A stretch of 64,000 nucleotides of DNA from Celoporthe dispersa (taxonomy: Eukaryota > Ascomycota > Sordariomycetes > Diaporthales > Cryphonectriaceae). The notes beneath the pieces were generated by a model. The model was not told the origin of the DNA. It saw nothing but the letters and a program-made list of their open reading frames with translations, and searched no databases. The position numbers were made by a program, and so were the translations under genes. Position 1 is the first letter of the stretch. Every line of letters starts with the position of its first letter. The DNA lies in contig WAID01000002.1 in the NCBI GenBank assembly GCA_016584495.1, positions 1,860,001 to 1,924,000 on the forward strand, given 5' to 3'. Positions 1 through 11,990 of the stretch are shown here, piece by piece.

Positions 1-48
1 AGGCACGAAGGTACTAGGGCACTAAATATTGATTCTTCTCTCAGCAAC

Positions 49-720
49 ATGACGGACAAAGTCTCACTGCCCCTGCTTGGGAGGACAACCATCGTTACCG
101 GCACGGCTAGAGAAATCGGAGTCGGTATCGCTCTGACACTGGCTCAAGATGGTGCAAATCTGGATTCACCTCCGAGGCCAGCTCGTCCAAGGTTACAGAG
201 CTCCAGCGCAGGAACTGCCGCACAGACCAAAGGTCCACGGTGTCAGGGCAGACCTGGTAGACGCTGCTGTCAAGTGGAGTCCCGACGCCCACATCCGCAT
301 CCTCGCCAACAACGCCGGCGTCCACCACGGAAGGTTTTGGTGAGGCGCTCAAGACCAACGTGTTCGGAACAACCCTTACCATGCAGGCGGTTCTGCTACA
401 CCTCCTTGACAAGGGTCGCATCATTAACATCACATCTGTGGGCACGAGGCAGGGCAACAATGCCTTGGGCCTGGGCTGGCACGACGGTCAATGTGGTAGA
501 GCCTGGGCTAGTGGCCTCTGATATGCTAGACTATATTCTGGCAGAGATGACGGATATGCAGAAGAAGCTGACCCCTCTTGGAAATCGTTTTGACACAGGC
601 AGAGAGGTCGCAGATGTCGCCGGATTGCTGGCTCAAACAAGCAGCGGCCGGGCAGCTGGGCAACTGGGCAACGTATCAGTGCTAGCCGCGGCCTGCTGGA
701 GCTTTGATTTCCACAGCTGA
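49..720 (+). pseudogene. Decayed short-chain dehydrogenase/reductase (SDR) relic
   Basis: An SDR can be followed across this stretch but only by changing frame several times. The opening has the Rossmann beta-alpha start with a nucleotide-binding motif that reads TGTAREIG instead of the usual TGxxxGxG. Around 290-345 another frame carries an NNAG motif (reading LANNAGVHHG). Around 350-440 a further frame reads a typical central strand ending in RIINITSVGTRQG. After about 480 the first frame resumes with TVNVVEPG and a C-terminal end resembling the family's TGQLINVSGG. The segment that should carry the catalytic YxxxK is missing: the sequence jumps from the serine strand to the PG motif. Several frameshifts plus loss of the active site mean this is a relic. 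It cannot be blamed on a single read error, unlike the other breaks in the window. Confidence 0.75.
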
Positions 721-1119
721 GGCTTCAAAAGGGGGGACGGGTACAAGCTGATTCGTTGTCGGCTTGATATAAGGCCCGCGCAAGTTCCGGTGACAGATTA
801 AGTAGTGCTAATACAGGACTTATGTACTATGTAATCTTCGGCATGTGACGTGGCTCAGTCCCAAGCAGACATGGCTCACCGCGCTCCCATCTCTTGTGAC
901 ACGTAGCATACTTAGTACTATGTACTTGCATGCTGTACTATTTATAATATACCTTGTCCCCCTCTGATATGTGTCGCGTGACCACTTTCCTAGAGCAGAC
1001 CGATACCGGAATCGCCCTGAACGCAGATAATTCCGCCTTCTCCTCACTTCTACTTATGTACTGCAAACAAACCCAACTGACTTGAGTTTGTCCTTTCGTA
1101 TCCTCAGAGGCTTTCCACC

Positions 1120-2210
1120 ATGACAACAAGAATCTCGTCCTTGCCCGTGGTTGACCTGAGTCCACTCTCATGGACTTCCCCATCCCCGGAGGAAGTGAAG
1201 GACCTCAGCAGACAGCTGGACAACGTCTTCACCACAACAGGCTTCGCGTATCTGATCAATGCGCCTCTGTCCTTCTCCCATGGAGAGATTTTCGATCTGG
1301 CAAGGAATTACTTCGACATCCCCCAACAGGAGAAGATGAAGCTGGCCAAGAGAACATTTCAGCCTGACAACTCGAATACATATCGAGGGTAGGTTATATA
1401 ATGATTTAACTGGGCTCGAAAAGAGACTGGCCAAGGAAGACGCACTGAGGCACGCAGGTACTTTCCACCGCAGCCAGGACAGCCGGACAATCTGAAGGAA
1501 GGGTTCGAGATCGGCCCAGCAGGTCCGGTCGGCGAGAAGGTCCCACCGTCTAAGGACTACAAATTCGACCTCAGTGAGCCCAACGTCTGGCCGCCAGAAT
1601 CTGTCCTGCCGGCGGAGACACGACAGAGGCTGGAGAAGCTCTATGCGGAGCTCCAGGGGTTGTCTCTCCGCCTTCTCTCCCTCTGCGCAACAGCACTAGG
1701 CAAACCAGATGACTGGTTCTCCAGCTGGCTGGATGATTCCATCAGCACACTTCGTCTCCTGCACTACCCGCCACAGCCAGGAGCCAGCCCGTCGGCTGGC
1801 GTGAGCGATCAGGCCGGGGTCAACGGAGTCAAGCTTTGCTGTACGCCGCATACTGACTCTGGCATCCTGACCCTCCTCCATCAAGACATCACTGGCGGCC
1901 TTGAGGTCCTTGATGCCTCTGGGGAATGGATTTCCGCGCCTTATGTTCCAGGGAGCATTGTGGTTAATATTGGCGATCTTATGGCGCAGGTATCTGGAGG
2001 AAAGTACGTGGCGACCCTGCATCGTGTTAGAGCAAGCGGGCCAGGGGCCGGCGAGAGTGGTCTGGGCAGGATCAGTGTGCCGTTCTTTTTGAGCCGGGCG
2101 AGGAGTGTCTGGTCAAATCAGTAGATGGAGACGATGAAGCGGTCCGCTATGGCGAGCATGTCCGAGCCAAGATGAGCACATGGGTCGAGTTTCAGGACGT
2201 AGGAGCATGA
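1120..2210 (+). CDS. 2-oxoglutarate/Fe(II)-dependent oxygenase, isopenicillin N synthase-like (one frameshift)
   Basis: Two exons (1120-1388 and 1458-2210) flank a 69-bp intron, giving about 340 residues, the usual size for this family. The N-terminal DIOX_N region (LPVVDLSPL, then TGFAYLINAP) precedes a double-stranded beta-helix core. The iron ligands are visible as HTD (in CTPHTDSGILTLL) and a later HRV. The 2-oxoglutarate-binding RxS is read as GRISVPFF. These enzymes hydroxylate, desaturate or cyclise small molecules, often in secondary metabolism; the substrate here cannot be told. After VPFF the frame breaks at a T5 run (2086-2090). Adding one base restores the conserved continuation EPGEECLV and an end at 2210, whereas the literal frame stops at 2124. 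Its upstream neighbour is an SDR relic, so this may be the survivor of a small metabolic gene pair. Confidence 0.85.
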
Positions 2211-2399
2211 GTTGACGGCTTGTTATTATCTACTTAGTCAAATTTCCAAGGCGCAGCGCAAGGCGACAACACTCTTTAAAGTATTGGTACTGTACAGTCT
2301 AACATCCTTTCAGCCTTCTATGCTCTACTTATACTTCTAAGAAAGGGAAAAAAAGGCAAAGGAAATACAAACTATTTTTTTCTTTTCCTCTTCTTCAAC

Positions 2400-4551
2400 T
2401 CACAGCTTGCTCTTCGTCCTGTTGTCCTTCTTCAACAGATGGGGGCTGTTAGGGTTGGAGTCGAACACGACCTCGTTAAGAGGATTCAGCTCGCTCGCCC
2501 GATAAAACATATCCTCGTACACCTTGCCATCATACCGGCCCAAGCTCGAGTCCAGCTGCCAGTCGGGGAATTTCCAAGCATCCACCAGCCGCACGGCATG
2601 GGGCCGCACCTCCTCGAGCAGTTTCATTACCTGCTTCCTGGCTAACGCGATCTGCTTGATGGTCGTCGCCGCACTGCTGAAGAACTCGGTCGACTCCTTC
2701 TCGAGGGTGTACAGGGCGAACAGCTTGTACAGCAGATGCATCACGGCCAGCGTCTCCTGATCCAGACCTGCCTTTGTAGGCGTGTCGAGGCTAAGAGCAT
2801 CCCTAAACGACTTTACGACCATGTACTGCGCGTGTGCCGTGCTGAGGCGGTAAAAGTCCACCAGCAGGCTGTTCCAGGGCTGCTTCTCCTCGTCGCGCTT
2901 CTTCAGGGCATCGAAGGTCAGGTAGGCCACCCGCCATGCGAACGCATCGACCAGCTCCGTGTCAGACCCGAGAACATCGAACGCGGCACCGACGTCCTGC
3001 CTCTTGAGGAAGTTCTTGAGGAAACGGGTGGTGTCATTGTCGGCAGCCTTGCCAGCCAGGACCGCACGAGCAGACTTGAGCAGATACCGCGCAACCTGCT
3101 GGCTCAGCATGAAATTGTCTCCTTCCCAGGTGACGGTGGGCAGGTAGTCGGCATAATATGACCCGATGCCCGAGAAGGACGAGTATCCATGACCACCGCA
3201 CGCGCGGCGGCAGACTTCAATCCCTCTGCCGCCACGGTCGACGAGTACGACTTCAGTGCACATGAAGTGCTGTGAAGATCGGCGAGAAGATCACCTCCAG
3301 CGTTCAGCTCTTCTGGGCCTGGCCGGCGCTGAGAGTCACTGCCGCCTGGTGTGTCTCCCGCTGCCAGACGCTTCTGGTTCTCCTCGTACAGGTTGATCAT
3401 GTTGCGACCTGTGAAATGCAGGGCAAATGTAGCGGCTAGAAGAGGGAGAAGGCGGTACTGCACCATGGAGTAGTTCAGAACCTGGTTCTCGCCGACCTTG
3501 CCCTTGGCGTCGAGATCCTGGAACTGGCGACGAACAGCACAATACCGGGTTGCGATCGTAACACCGCGTGCCAGCACACCACCGGACTCCAGCACGATTG
3601 TGCTTCGTACATAAGTGAGTGTGCCGTACACGAGCGCCGGCGTTGGGGGTTTGATGTACTGGCTTGTGTTGGGATCAACACGGGAGAACCGTGCCAGCAT
3701 GTTGATGTGTGGGACCTTGACGTTGTTCAGCAGCAGGAAGCCGTTGTCCATCTGCGGATTTTGTCAGTCTTGGCTTCTGGTCATGGCGTCCCGAGGTTCT
3801 ATGTGCTTACCGTGTTGAAGCCAAATTTGGGACCAATGTCCCCGATGTGGACATCTGGGAGGGGCTCGTGTGTCTTGAGATCTCGGATGGGGACGATAAA
3901 GGGGTGAGGACCCAGGATCTTGCCCTTGATGACCAACTGGGCCATCACGACGGCGTGGTTGGCGACCTTGCCGAGCGTTCCGATCCACCACTTGGAAGCT
4001 GTGAGCGCTGGCGAGTGTATCGTGAAGGTCTTGTCCTCAGGGTTCCACGTTGCGGTGGTCTCGAGGCCCCGAACGTTGGAGCCGTGGCCCAGCTCAGTCT
4101 GGGCATAGCACCCGATGATCTCGAACTTCTGTGCCTTCTCCAAGAAGAGCTTGTGCTGCTCGGGCGTGCCTTGCTCTCTGATTGTGGGCATGAACATCTT
4201 GTAATGCATTGCCAAGGGCGATGCCTCGCTGATGAGCTGGAGAGCATGCTCGAACTGCTCAGTGGACCACCTGTTCTTCTCCGTGAGCTGCTGGAGACGC
4301 TTTCCCCTGGCCAGGGAGCCGAGAATCCTGTCCTCGCGGCCCTGGAAGTAGTTCTTGGACTTGTCGAAGACCGGCTCGGCGGAGAGGATCCTGACGAGCT
4401 CGTCTCTCTGCTGGAGCGTCTTCTGCGTGAAGAGGAAGTCGGCCAGCTGGTCTACGTTCACACTGCTCTTGGCCCGCTCCCCGGACAGGATATCTGTCCC
4501 CTGGGGCGCAGCGGGCTGCAGCTTCTTGACCCAGTCCGGATTTGGAGGCAT
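2400..4551 (-). CDS. Peroxisomal acyl-CoA oxidase with C-terminal SKL (one frameshift)
   Basis: This enzyme catalyses the first step of peroxisomal beta-oxidation: acyl-CoA plus oxygen gives trans-2-enoyl-CoA plus hydrogen peroxide, with FAD as cofactor. Exon 1 is 4551-3811 and exon 2 is 3751-2400, separated by a 59-bp intron; about 697 residues, matching the family. Visible hallmarks are the FAD/acyl-binding stretch CYAQTELGHGSNV, the strand NPEDKTFTIHSP, and in the C-terminal part RACGGHGYSSFSG and TVTWEGDN. The last residues are SKL, a canonical PTS1 peroxisomal targeting signal. Between AAEG and IEVCRRACGG the frame shifts once (near 3222-3224, a CCC run on the plus strand); one missing base explains it. 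Three CCTCGG/CCGAGG motifs lie within 710 bp upstream of the start. A second SKL beta-oxidation enzyme sits at 11991-12859. Confidence 0.93.
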
Positions 4552-6398
4552 GTTGACGTTCTCGAGTAGTAATATGGACTATTCACACAGAATTGTCCAG
4601 GAGAAGATAGAAGACGGTGAACTGTTACAGAGCCCACAGCGAGAGAGAGAGAGGCTCATGGGCGACGCAACACCTGTTAAGGTCGTTCCGTTGTCTAGCT
4701 GAGCTTCGAATGTGCCGAGGTTAATCGACCGCGGCGACTGCTGGGTCGATGACATATCCATTATCCACGCGCCGAGATCCACTTGGCTCATGGCGCGAGT
4801 GTCTCGGGGACATCCATGAAAGCATACACTACTTAGCACCAAATTGATTATTGAGTGAGCCGAAGCCCCATGTGATGGGAGGAGTCTGATTTTCTCTCTT
4901 CCTCTCTCACATGCCCGATATCTGGGGTTTGGGTGGACACTGTCGAAAACCCCCACACGCTGTCATCAACACGATCAGCGCACGACAGTAGTCGACCGTC
5001 AGCAACGACGCCTCATGTGGTCCATGAGAGGTCACGAGTCCTTGTCCGTGGCTTCAGCCTCACGCCGATATCGGCACTCTTCAGGGGCGGCAAAGCGAAC
5101 TCCTGTGTCTGCTAACAGCGCCGAGGCTCAGACATGAACGGAAGTGTTAGTCGGCACGGTTTGTGGGCTTAACTTTGGCTTTTGCGAACTCCAGGGTCCA
5201 TCAGGTAAGATGAGGCTTGGCTCGGACCCCGATTTGGCTGGTTAGATGAATTTGATCCTCGGCACGTTTGATGGTCGGCATCAATGCGGAGGACCGCTTT
5301 TGTGAGGAATAATAATATCCATTCCGTGTCGTTCATGCGTAGCAAAATCAGAGTTGCGACTACAAGTGCATTGCATTTTCGAGCATGCCCAATAGAAAAT
5401 TTATCGGGAAAGGACTCGAATATTAAGCGATGATATTTTATTATGCAATGTCTGGCTTGTGTCTGACTCAAGGGCGGTTTTCTAGGAAGAATCAATTAAT
5501 ACTGCTGCCCAGGAAAGCGTTCCGTTCGTAAGCAAGCAGAGTAGCAAGAACAAACATCCTTAATAATATTGCTTTGCTTGGCCACAGGTTTTGCAATTAG
5601 GCACTTGACAAGCTCTATAGGACTGGCTAGAAGATCAAGGCCCCTTGGTAGTAATGAAGGGACCTACTAAAAGACAAGAGCAATCGCAAGCTCTGGGCAG
5701 CAATGGAATGAGGCATGTGGCATGCTTAACTTGTCAGAGTCGTTTCGTCCCTGTCCTGTCTCTCCAGCTCTTGAATATTCTGTCTAGGTATGCAGGTAGT
5801 TGGACAAGGATGAAAGATATAGAACTAGGGTAGAGACTGAATGAATTAATTAACAACTAGATTGATGCTCTTCATAGTGATATGTCAGAGTGAATTGTTG
5901 AGGCAGACTGCTTTTAACATATGGTCCCTTGCCATTTGACAGAGTTCACAGATCAGTGAGTCACTCGCTCAAACAGGTATTTTAACCCAGCTGAAATCTC
6001 TGATAATTCACCTAAACCAAGTCACAGAGTATTGAAGGGAGTCTGCAGTGGGGCCTTCCCAAAGGGCTTAACTGCAGGTTGTGGGGAGGGGAGGGAGATT
6101 CACAGCAGGTAAACATCAACAAAATCAAGTTAAACCCTGTGAATGCCGCCAAAAAGCGAATTCTGACAGGATAGGAGTGGGATTTCATATTGATAACATC
6201 TAATCGTGCTATCGATACCTGGTGTGAAGGAGAACTGTAACTATATAACAGGGTCGACTTTTTACCAAACTTGTCGACTCTTGAACTTCTTCCTTCTGCA
6301 CCCTCAACTTCGATCAGCATCTGCAGACATCAGCTGTCTACACTCAACTCAACCATACTGATCAAACAAACTCCCAACAACACTCTCAAGTCTTCAAG
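4552..6398. other. Intergenic region
   Basis: About 1.85 kb between the divergent acyl-CoA oxidase and the secreted protein at 6399. Apart from the CCTCGG motifs I see no coding signal: the small open frames have no recognisable domain, composition bias or intron support. AT content rises between 5400 and 6000. A TATA-like stretch (ctatataaca, 6241-6250) lies about 150 bp before the ATG at 6399. Confidence 0.5.
4715..5262. promoter_or_regulatory. Three CCTCGG-type motifs upstream of the acyl-CoA oxidase
   Basis: CCGAGG occurs at 4715-4720 and 5121-5126, and CCTCGG at 5257-5262, all within 710 bp upstream of the start at 4551. CCTCGG is the known core of FarA/FarB (CTF1-type) binding sites in fungal fatty-acid-catabolism promoters. 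By chance about 0.35 such hexamers would be expected here on both strands. Function is inferred from sequence and neighbour identity only. Confidence 0.5.
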
Positions 6399-7206
6399 AT
6401 GGAGCTCCTGGCCATCCTCTCCTGGATGCTCATTGCCATGTGCAATGTTGCTGCCCAAGTCGTACGTTCTGAGCTGGTCCCATCATCCCTAACATGTTCT
6501 TCAGCCCAGCTGCTAACCGTTGAGCGCAGATGCCTGGCGCCATCTTCTCTTCCGACCAGTACGGAGCCGTCAACACCACCTACGAGATCGTCAACATCAC
6601 CTGGGTCCTCGAGGCCGAGCCCTACATCCCCATGCACAACTTCGTTGGCACCGTTCAGGAGGTTGTTGGCCACATCAACGACAACTACCCCAACTACACC
6701 TGGCCCGACCGTGATCTCTCCTACCCCGGTGGCAGCAACATGGTCTCCTCCGTTGAAGAGCGCTCTGAGCCCTCTGAGGCTGGCATCATTCACTGCTGGC
6801 GTTTCGACCTGACCACGACCTCGGCCGCCTGGGAGGGTATCGAATACCTTGACAGCCTTCCAGGCCAGCCCGCCAACGGCCCTGGACCCGGTTCCTGTGG
6901 CCGGGTCTCTTGTGCTGATGACGCTGGCATCTGGTGGTGCAATGACGTGAGTAACATCCAACACTGATAATTCCTCCTGTCTTCGGCAGCACTTACGATT
7001 TAGATCTGAGCTAACCTTTGCTTTTCTCCCCTCTCTAGAACACTGACATCACCCTGATCCTTGGTGGCTTCAACTGGATCGCCAACTACACTACTGCCAT
7101 CATGCAGCAGTGCCAGTGGATGGGAGGAGAGGACACCTTGACGCGTGGCCAGAGCTTCCACCCCACCCAGAACTGGAACGTCATCCTGGGCGGTGCTCAC
7201 TGCTAA
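6399..7206 (+). CDS. Small secreted protein of unknown function, WWCND motif
   Basis: Three exons (6399-6461, 6530-6946, 7039-7206) joined across 68- and 92-bp introns give 215 residues, all junctions in frame. Exon 1 is almost exactly a signal peptide (MELLAILSWMLIAMCNVAAQ), so cleavage would fall at the exon border. The mature part has N-glycosylation sequons (NTT, NIT, NYT) and cysteines in the local pattern SCGRVSC...WWCND, then a final exon with QQCQWMGG and a C-terminal Cys. I recognise this as the style of a fungal small-secreted-protein family but cannot assign an activity. No catalytic motif is visible. It could be an effector-like or cell-wall-associated protein; secretion is the well-supported part. 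Confidence 0.85.
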
Positions 7207-8037
7207 ATGGCTGAAGGGGGGAGACAAGGTTCGACAGACAAACGAGTTGGCGCTATCTTCAGGCGCCTCTGGCCTCATCGTCTAGAACATTACACCGTTG
7301 TTCATACTTGGAAGTCGATAGATACATACTTCACTTCTAGACCCTAAATTTCAGATGGGTTTACGGACAAAGTGGTTGGCCTCATTCTCTTGTGATCTCA
7401 TCATGATTAAAACGGTTGATGCCTAGAATTGGCACCTTTTCGCTTTTGATGTAGGCAATGTCCACTTCGATCTGACCTCCCAGCTGAAACGAGACGAAGT
7501 CAACACAAGCCTGACGCGTTGCGGCTTACGCGCCGCGCCACTTGGAAAGTCGTTGACAGCATTCGCGTTTTGAGGGATTGCCAAGAAGATAAGTCTTAAA
7601 AAAGCATATAAATTAAGAATGTAGTTACTCTCAAGACCCGAATAAACAAACCAGGCTCCTTGTTAGCGTCTTATAAATGGTCCGATGTGTGGAGGAGGGA
7701 ACGCATTGTGCATGTTGGGGAAATGACGCCTGTCATAGTAGGATGGACTCAAAACATGCAGTTCCCGACCTGAAGTTTTGCAAAACTCGTGGTCCTGTAG
7801 TCATTTCCAGGACATCCCCTTTGGTAGACCATTCCCCTCTTGCTCGTGATCCTATGATAGTAGGTATTGGTGTGACTGTATTAGTATAAATACACGCTGG
7901 CGGCTCTGGCCTTGCACAGCTTGGCAATAAGCTATGGTCACATATGCTATGCGGCCCATATCTTGTCGCCTACTTGATTCCACAAAGTGTGGGTCCAGTT
8001 CTCTGGAAGCGTATGTGATATCTGGCAGGATAGGATG
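7207..8037. other. Intergenic region
   Basis: About 830 bp between two convergent genes. No open frame with a recognisable domain, no repeat and no RNA gene were seen. Confidence 0.45.
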
Positions 8038-9182
8038 TCAGCCGAGCCCTGTCCGGAGAACGATGCCCCCTATGTCATGATCAAAGAGCAAAGGCCGCGA
8101 ATGATGTTGGACGAGCTGTGGAGAACTGACCCTGGACAGATGAAGCTGCCAGTTGTTTGGTCGCGGACCTCTCTTGACCGTGAAAGGTGCATCGCCACCC
8201 GAGATGTCGCCTTCGAGATAGCATCCAGGAAGACCTTGAAGTTCTGGGCTGTCCGGAAGATCCGGAAGGTAGAGAACGAATTCGCGTGCCTTGGCGTGCA
8301 ACAGCTGCCGGAAGAAAGCCTTCTCGTTGACACGCTTGTGCCATGGTCGGAGGTCCTCAGAGTCAAGACGAACATGAAGGGAGCGAAGGGAAGACAGCGT
8401 GGATAGGCGCCGGCATAGATCCTGCCATGGGTTTTTCTTGGACGTGACACTTAGACCGCTGATGTGTGGCTGTAATTGACCATCCGGCCCCGGGAAATAC
8501 AACTCGGTGATCAAGGGCTTGACTCGTAAGCTGATGTCGACGTTGCGGATGTTCCTACTCGGCGCGTGTTTGACGAGGAAGTCTCGGGCGACGACGATGT
8601 CCGTGAAGCAGAAGCTAAGGACGGCCTCCAGGTCCTCGACACTCTCGAGATACCTAGCAAGCCATCAGTTGATTGTCTCGATAACACTTTGTTTTCCCCT
8701 ATGCTGCAAAATGAATAATAAGCTGGCAGCAGGCGGCCATAGCGGCAGCGGCAGCGGCGTGGAGACCTGACCTACATCCTCTTGCAGACGAGAAGAGCCG
8801 CGGGGACATGTGTTGGTATCCTGGCATGTCTAGCCGGCGAGATTCTGTGTCGTTCCTGTTTGGAAGGCGAGGCGGTTGTTGCCTCTGCGCATCTCCAGTG
8901 TGCGTTCCACGGCGAGCGTAAACGATTCTCCCAAAGGAGGGCGTCCTCTCCTCGAGACGCCTGGAACCTCGCATACCGTATGTCGTCTTCATCAGAGTGG
9001 GTAATGCAGGGGAAGACTGGGACGACTTGGTTGCCGAACGAGTGGACATGCCATCTTGTGTCGTACAGGTCCCATAGGTGCTGGTAAATCTTCTGGCGGA
9101 TCTCGTAGGGTAGGCCGTGGAAGAAAGGTGACGAGATCTGAGGCTGCGCCGTGGCGGCGAGGGATTCTCGGAGCCGGGTCAT
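8038..9182 (-). CDS. F-box-like / LRR-free fungal hypothetical protein
   Basis: Two exons (9182-8776 and 8653-8038) around a 122-bp intron give 340 residues. The N-terminal motif FFHGLPYEIRQKIYQHLWDL is the leading helix of the large fungal class of F-box-like proteins. The second landmark, LLVCKRMYLESVEDL, is created exactly by the splice (KRM|YLESV). The rest (FTDIVVARDF, ITELYFPG, LRSLHVRL) has the alternating strands usual after such heads. These proteins are thought to be substrate adaptors of SCF ubiquitin ligases, but no partner or substrate can be inferred here. The ATG at 9182 is the first in frame. The C-terminal 40 residues are less conserved in style, so a second intron there is possible. 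Confidence 0.75.
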
Positions 9183-10358
9183 CCTCAGCAGAGGACACGC
9201 GTGGACGCGGAAGTGACCGGTGTCTTAATAACGGGCAAATAATATCTTCTTCTCTTTCTTTCTTTTCTTGTTTAGACAATGAGTGGACCCGAATGCTCGC
9301 CACACTCACTCATCAGTGGATGAGGAAGTGGTGCAGGTAGGTTGTCGACCTGGCTTCGTGTACGCCCAGGCCGTGTGTGTAGATCGTCGAACACAAAAAG
9401 AAGAGGATGACGTTGATCTCGGTATCTCTGAGGCGAGAAAGAAGAAGGGAGGGGGGCATCCGGGTTTAAGCCACTTTCTCCTCCAACAGCAAACGAGCGA
9501 ATTACCTGCCACCGGGCGTTTTGACTTTTGCAGTGCGGGTAAGCTCAATAAGGCAGTGCTGCCTGACAATCACTTGAAGCTCTGAATACTTTTCCGCCGC
9601 CCCCCCCCCCCCTTTCCATCCCTTCCTCGCACCCATCTGGTTCGTTGAACCCTGAAAAGCGTCTCCGCACTTGTAGCGCCCTTTTTAACGGCTGGCAGCT
9701 TGGCAGGCGTTGGTGTGCCCCGTATTGGTCTGGCTATGGTACTCAGGGTACTGTATGTACTCTTGGTACTGTGTTGTACTGAATAGTACTTGCAGCTGCA
9801 TCCTTCTTCGATGTGCCCTGCTGCCCACGACGGGATGCGACTCTCCGTCCTGCACGCTGCCCGTTTCCCTTGACTCAGGGTCGTCGAGCTAATGAGACTC
9901 CCGTGTGGGTTTGTTTCAGTACTCGACATGACGCCTTGCGTGACCTGTGCCAAGGGAAGTCGTCTCACTCGGTCATCGCCATCGGCGTGCTGCCATAAGA
10001 ATCATGTTCTATATAGGAGATACAATGCACCTAGTCTTGCCAGTCCATATGGTCAGGCTTTGATGACATATGTACACGCTGCTATGGTCAGTGGAGGCAT
10101 GTTGGTCCACGGTGGGGTCGGGCTGCCGCGGAGGTGCGTGTGCTGGGGCGTTTGGCTGGGACAAACCCTCTCTTTCGGGATATCGTCGATTGATCGACAC
10201 TGTTCCATCCCGGTGATTCGAGTCATGATTCACTTGGTGGAGCATGTTCTTACTGCATACTCTCGGCTGCTACCATTGTCTGCGGCACTGGGCGGCCTAC
10301 AGTATTTCGTTGTGTGAAAGAAACTCTCCCCCCCCCCCCCCCAAAAAAAAAATTGCTC
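9183..10358. other. Intergenic region with C-homopolymers and a GTACT cluster
   Basis: About 1.2 kb without a supportable gene. It holds a C run near 9598-9612, six GTACT pentamers within 9737-9792, and a C run followed by an A run at 10327-10350. Open frames here (for example 9892-10317) lack any domain signature and look random. Confidence 0.5.
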
Positions 10359-11394
10359 TCACGTAAACACGATGCCACCATCGACAATCTGTGTCTGACC
10401 TGTAATGAACGAACTGTCCTCCGATGCAAGAAACGAGACTAGTCTGGCCACATCTTCTGGCACACTCACCCTCCGCATTAGCGTCAGCTCCTCCACGTAC
10501 TTTTTCATCATGTCGCCCTTCCTGACGGTCTGGTCGCCCTTCTTCGCAGCCAGCCCTTCGTCAATCTTCTCCCACATTGCGGTGCCCACGATTCCTGGAG
10601 CGTATGCGTTGACTGTGATGTTGTAGTCCGCCAGCTCCATCGCATATGCCTGCGTGAGGCCGCGCACAGCCCATTTCGTCGCGCTGTAGTGACCTAGCAG
10701 GGCAAAGGGCTTGAACGCTACAATGGACGCCGCGCCGATGATCTTGCCTGGGGCGTCAGGCTTGCATGTGCCCTGCTCGATCATCTGGAGAGCTGCCTCG
10801 GCGTAGCAGTTGTGTACGCCCGTCAGGTTCACCGCCAGCATCCGGGCAAAGTCTTCCTCCGAGAGGTCCAGAAGTGCCTTGACCTGTGCAATGCCGGCGT
10901 TGGCGATCCTGACCACGGTGTCAGCCGGCCAGAAACGTCAGCCGTGGGAAAGCAAGGGGCGGCAGCAAGAGTGTGCTTGATAATTACATTGTGTGAAGCG
11001 GACCCAATTCCTTGACGCTCTTCTGTACCATTTCCCTGACCTCCCCCCGCTTGCTGACGTCCGCAACGGCAGAGCAGCTCTTTTGACCCATGGATCGGAT
11101 CTCCTTCACGACCTCATCGCATTCCTTTGCGTTCGAAGGAACATCATTAATGCAGACATTGTATCCGTCAGAGGCCAGGCGCAGGGCGATGGCCTTTCCA
11201 ATGCCTCGTGCTGATCCTGTCACGAGGACACTCTTGCTGTCTGTCGAGTTCCGAGGCGGTGAGCCAGGCGCACTCTGGCTCGCAAATCGAGCTACTGACA
11301 GCCTCTGCCAGCTCTGGCCCCTCGCCGCCCTCGGTAGAACACTGGGTCTAGGGAACTTCATCCTGCGGTAAGCGAAGTAGGAGTACTTAAGCAT
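10359..11394 (-). CDS. Short-chain dehydrogenase/reductase, possible mitochondrial presequence
   Basis: Exon 1 (11394-10988) and exon 2 (10908-10359) join over a 79-bp intron to 318 residues. The join makes HTMIANAGIAQ, the expected NAG region. Cofactor motif TGSARGIG, serine strand (IIGAASIVAF) and catalytic YSATK are all present, followed by NAYAPGIVGT, as in meso-butanediol dehydrogenase/diacetyl reductase-type SDRs that use NAD(H). The first 45 residues before the Rossmann fold are rich in Arg, Ser and Ala and almost free of acidic residues, which suggests a mitochondrial targeting peptide. A second Met 11 residues in could also start it. Substrate is unknown; a carbonyl or alcohol redox role is inferred from the family. 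Confidence 0.88.
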
Positions 11395-11990
11395 GCAGGT
11401 GGCTCGGCTGAGTGTAGCCAGCCCACAGCGGCAGGAAGAGGTAGGTTTTTATATACACCTCTCCCCGCACTCGGAATGTCTCTGTTGGTCTAGCATCGGG
11501 ATACCGCATCGGTTCTATTGTACTACAGCTTTGGAGTTCGCACGATGCACACCCCGCACGCTGCTGCCGAGGATCGCTACTCCTTTTGCCCAGGTGCCGT
11601 TCTGCGTTCGGAGAGGAAAGCCGTGGAAATCTGTCGTGGAGGTAGATATGTCACATTTGAAAGTCATCTTTTTTTTTTCAAGCTAGTAGTGACCACTGGA
11701 GATATGGCATGTATAAATCCTGTCTAGGTATTCTCAGGCATACATGACGAACACGCTTTCTGTTGTGCGCTGTCCACAGGAGCTTGTTCGTGAGATCACA
11801 ATCCCACTTAGGTATCAGCTAAGATACGCATCTGGAAAACGATGCAATGGACGACGTTACGACAGGCCCACGCTTCTGGATGGGGTTTGGGGCCAACGAG
11901 TTCATGATTGGCTAACAGCTGATCACCTCTATCTAAGTACTGGTATAGGTGTCTGGCTCTCTACGTCTGTCCACACCATCAGGACTGCCT
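11395..11990. other. Intergenic region
   Basis: About 600 bp between the SDR start and the 3' end of the enoyl-CoA hydratase. Contains a T9 run (11671-11679). No gene seen. Confidence 0.45.
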
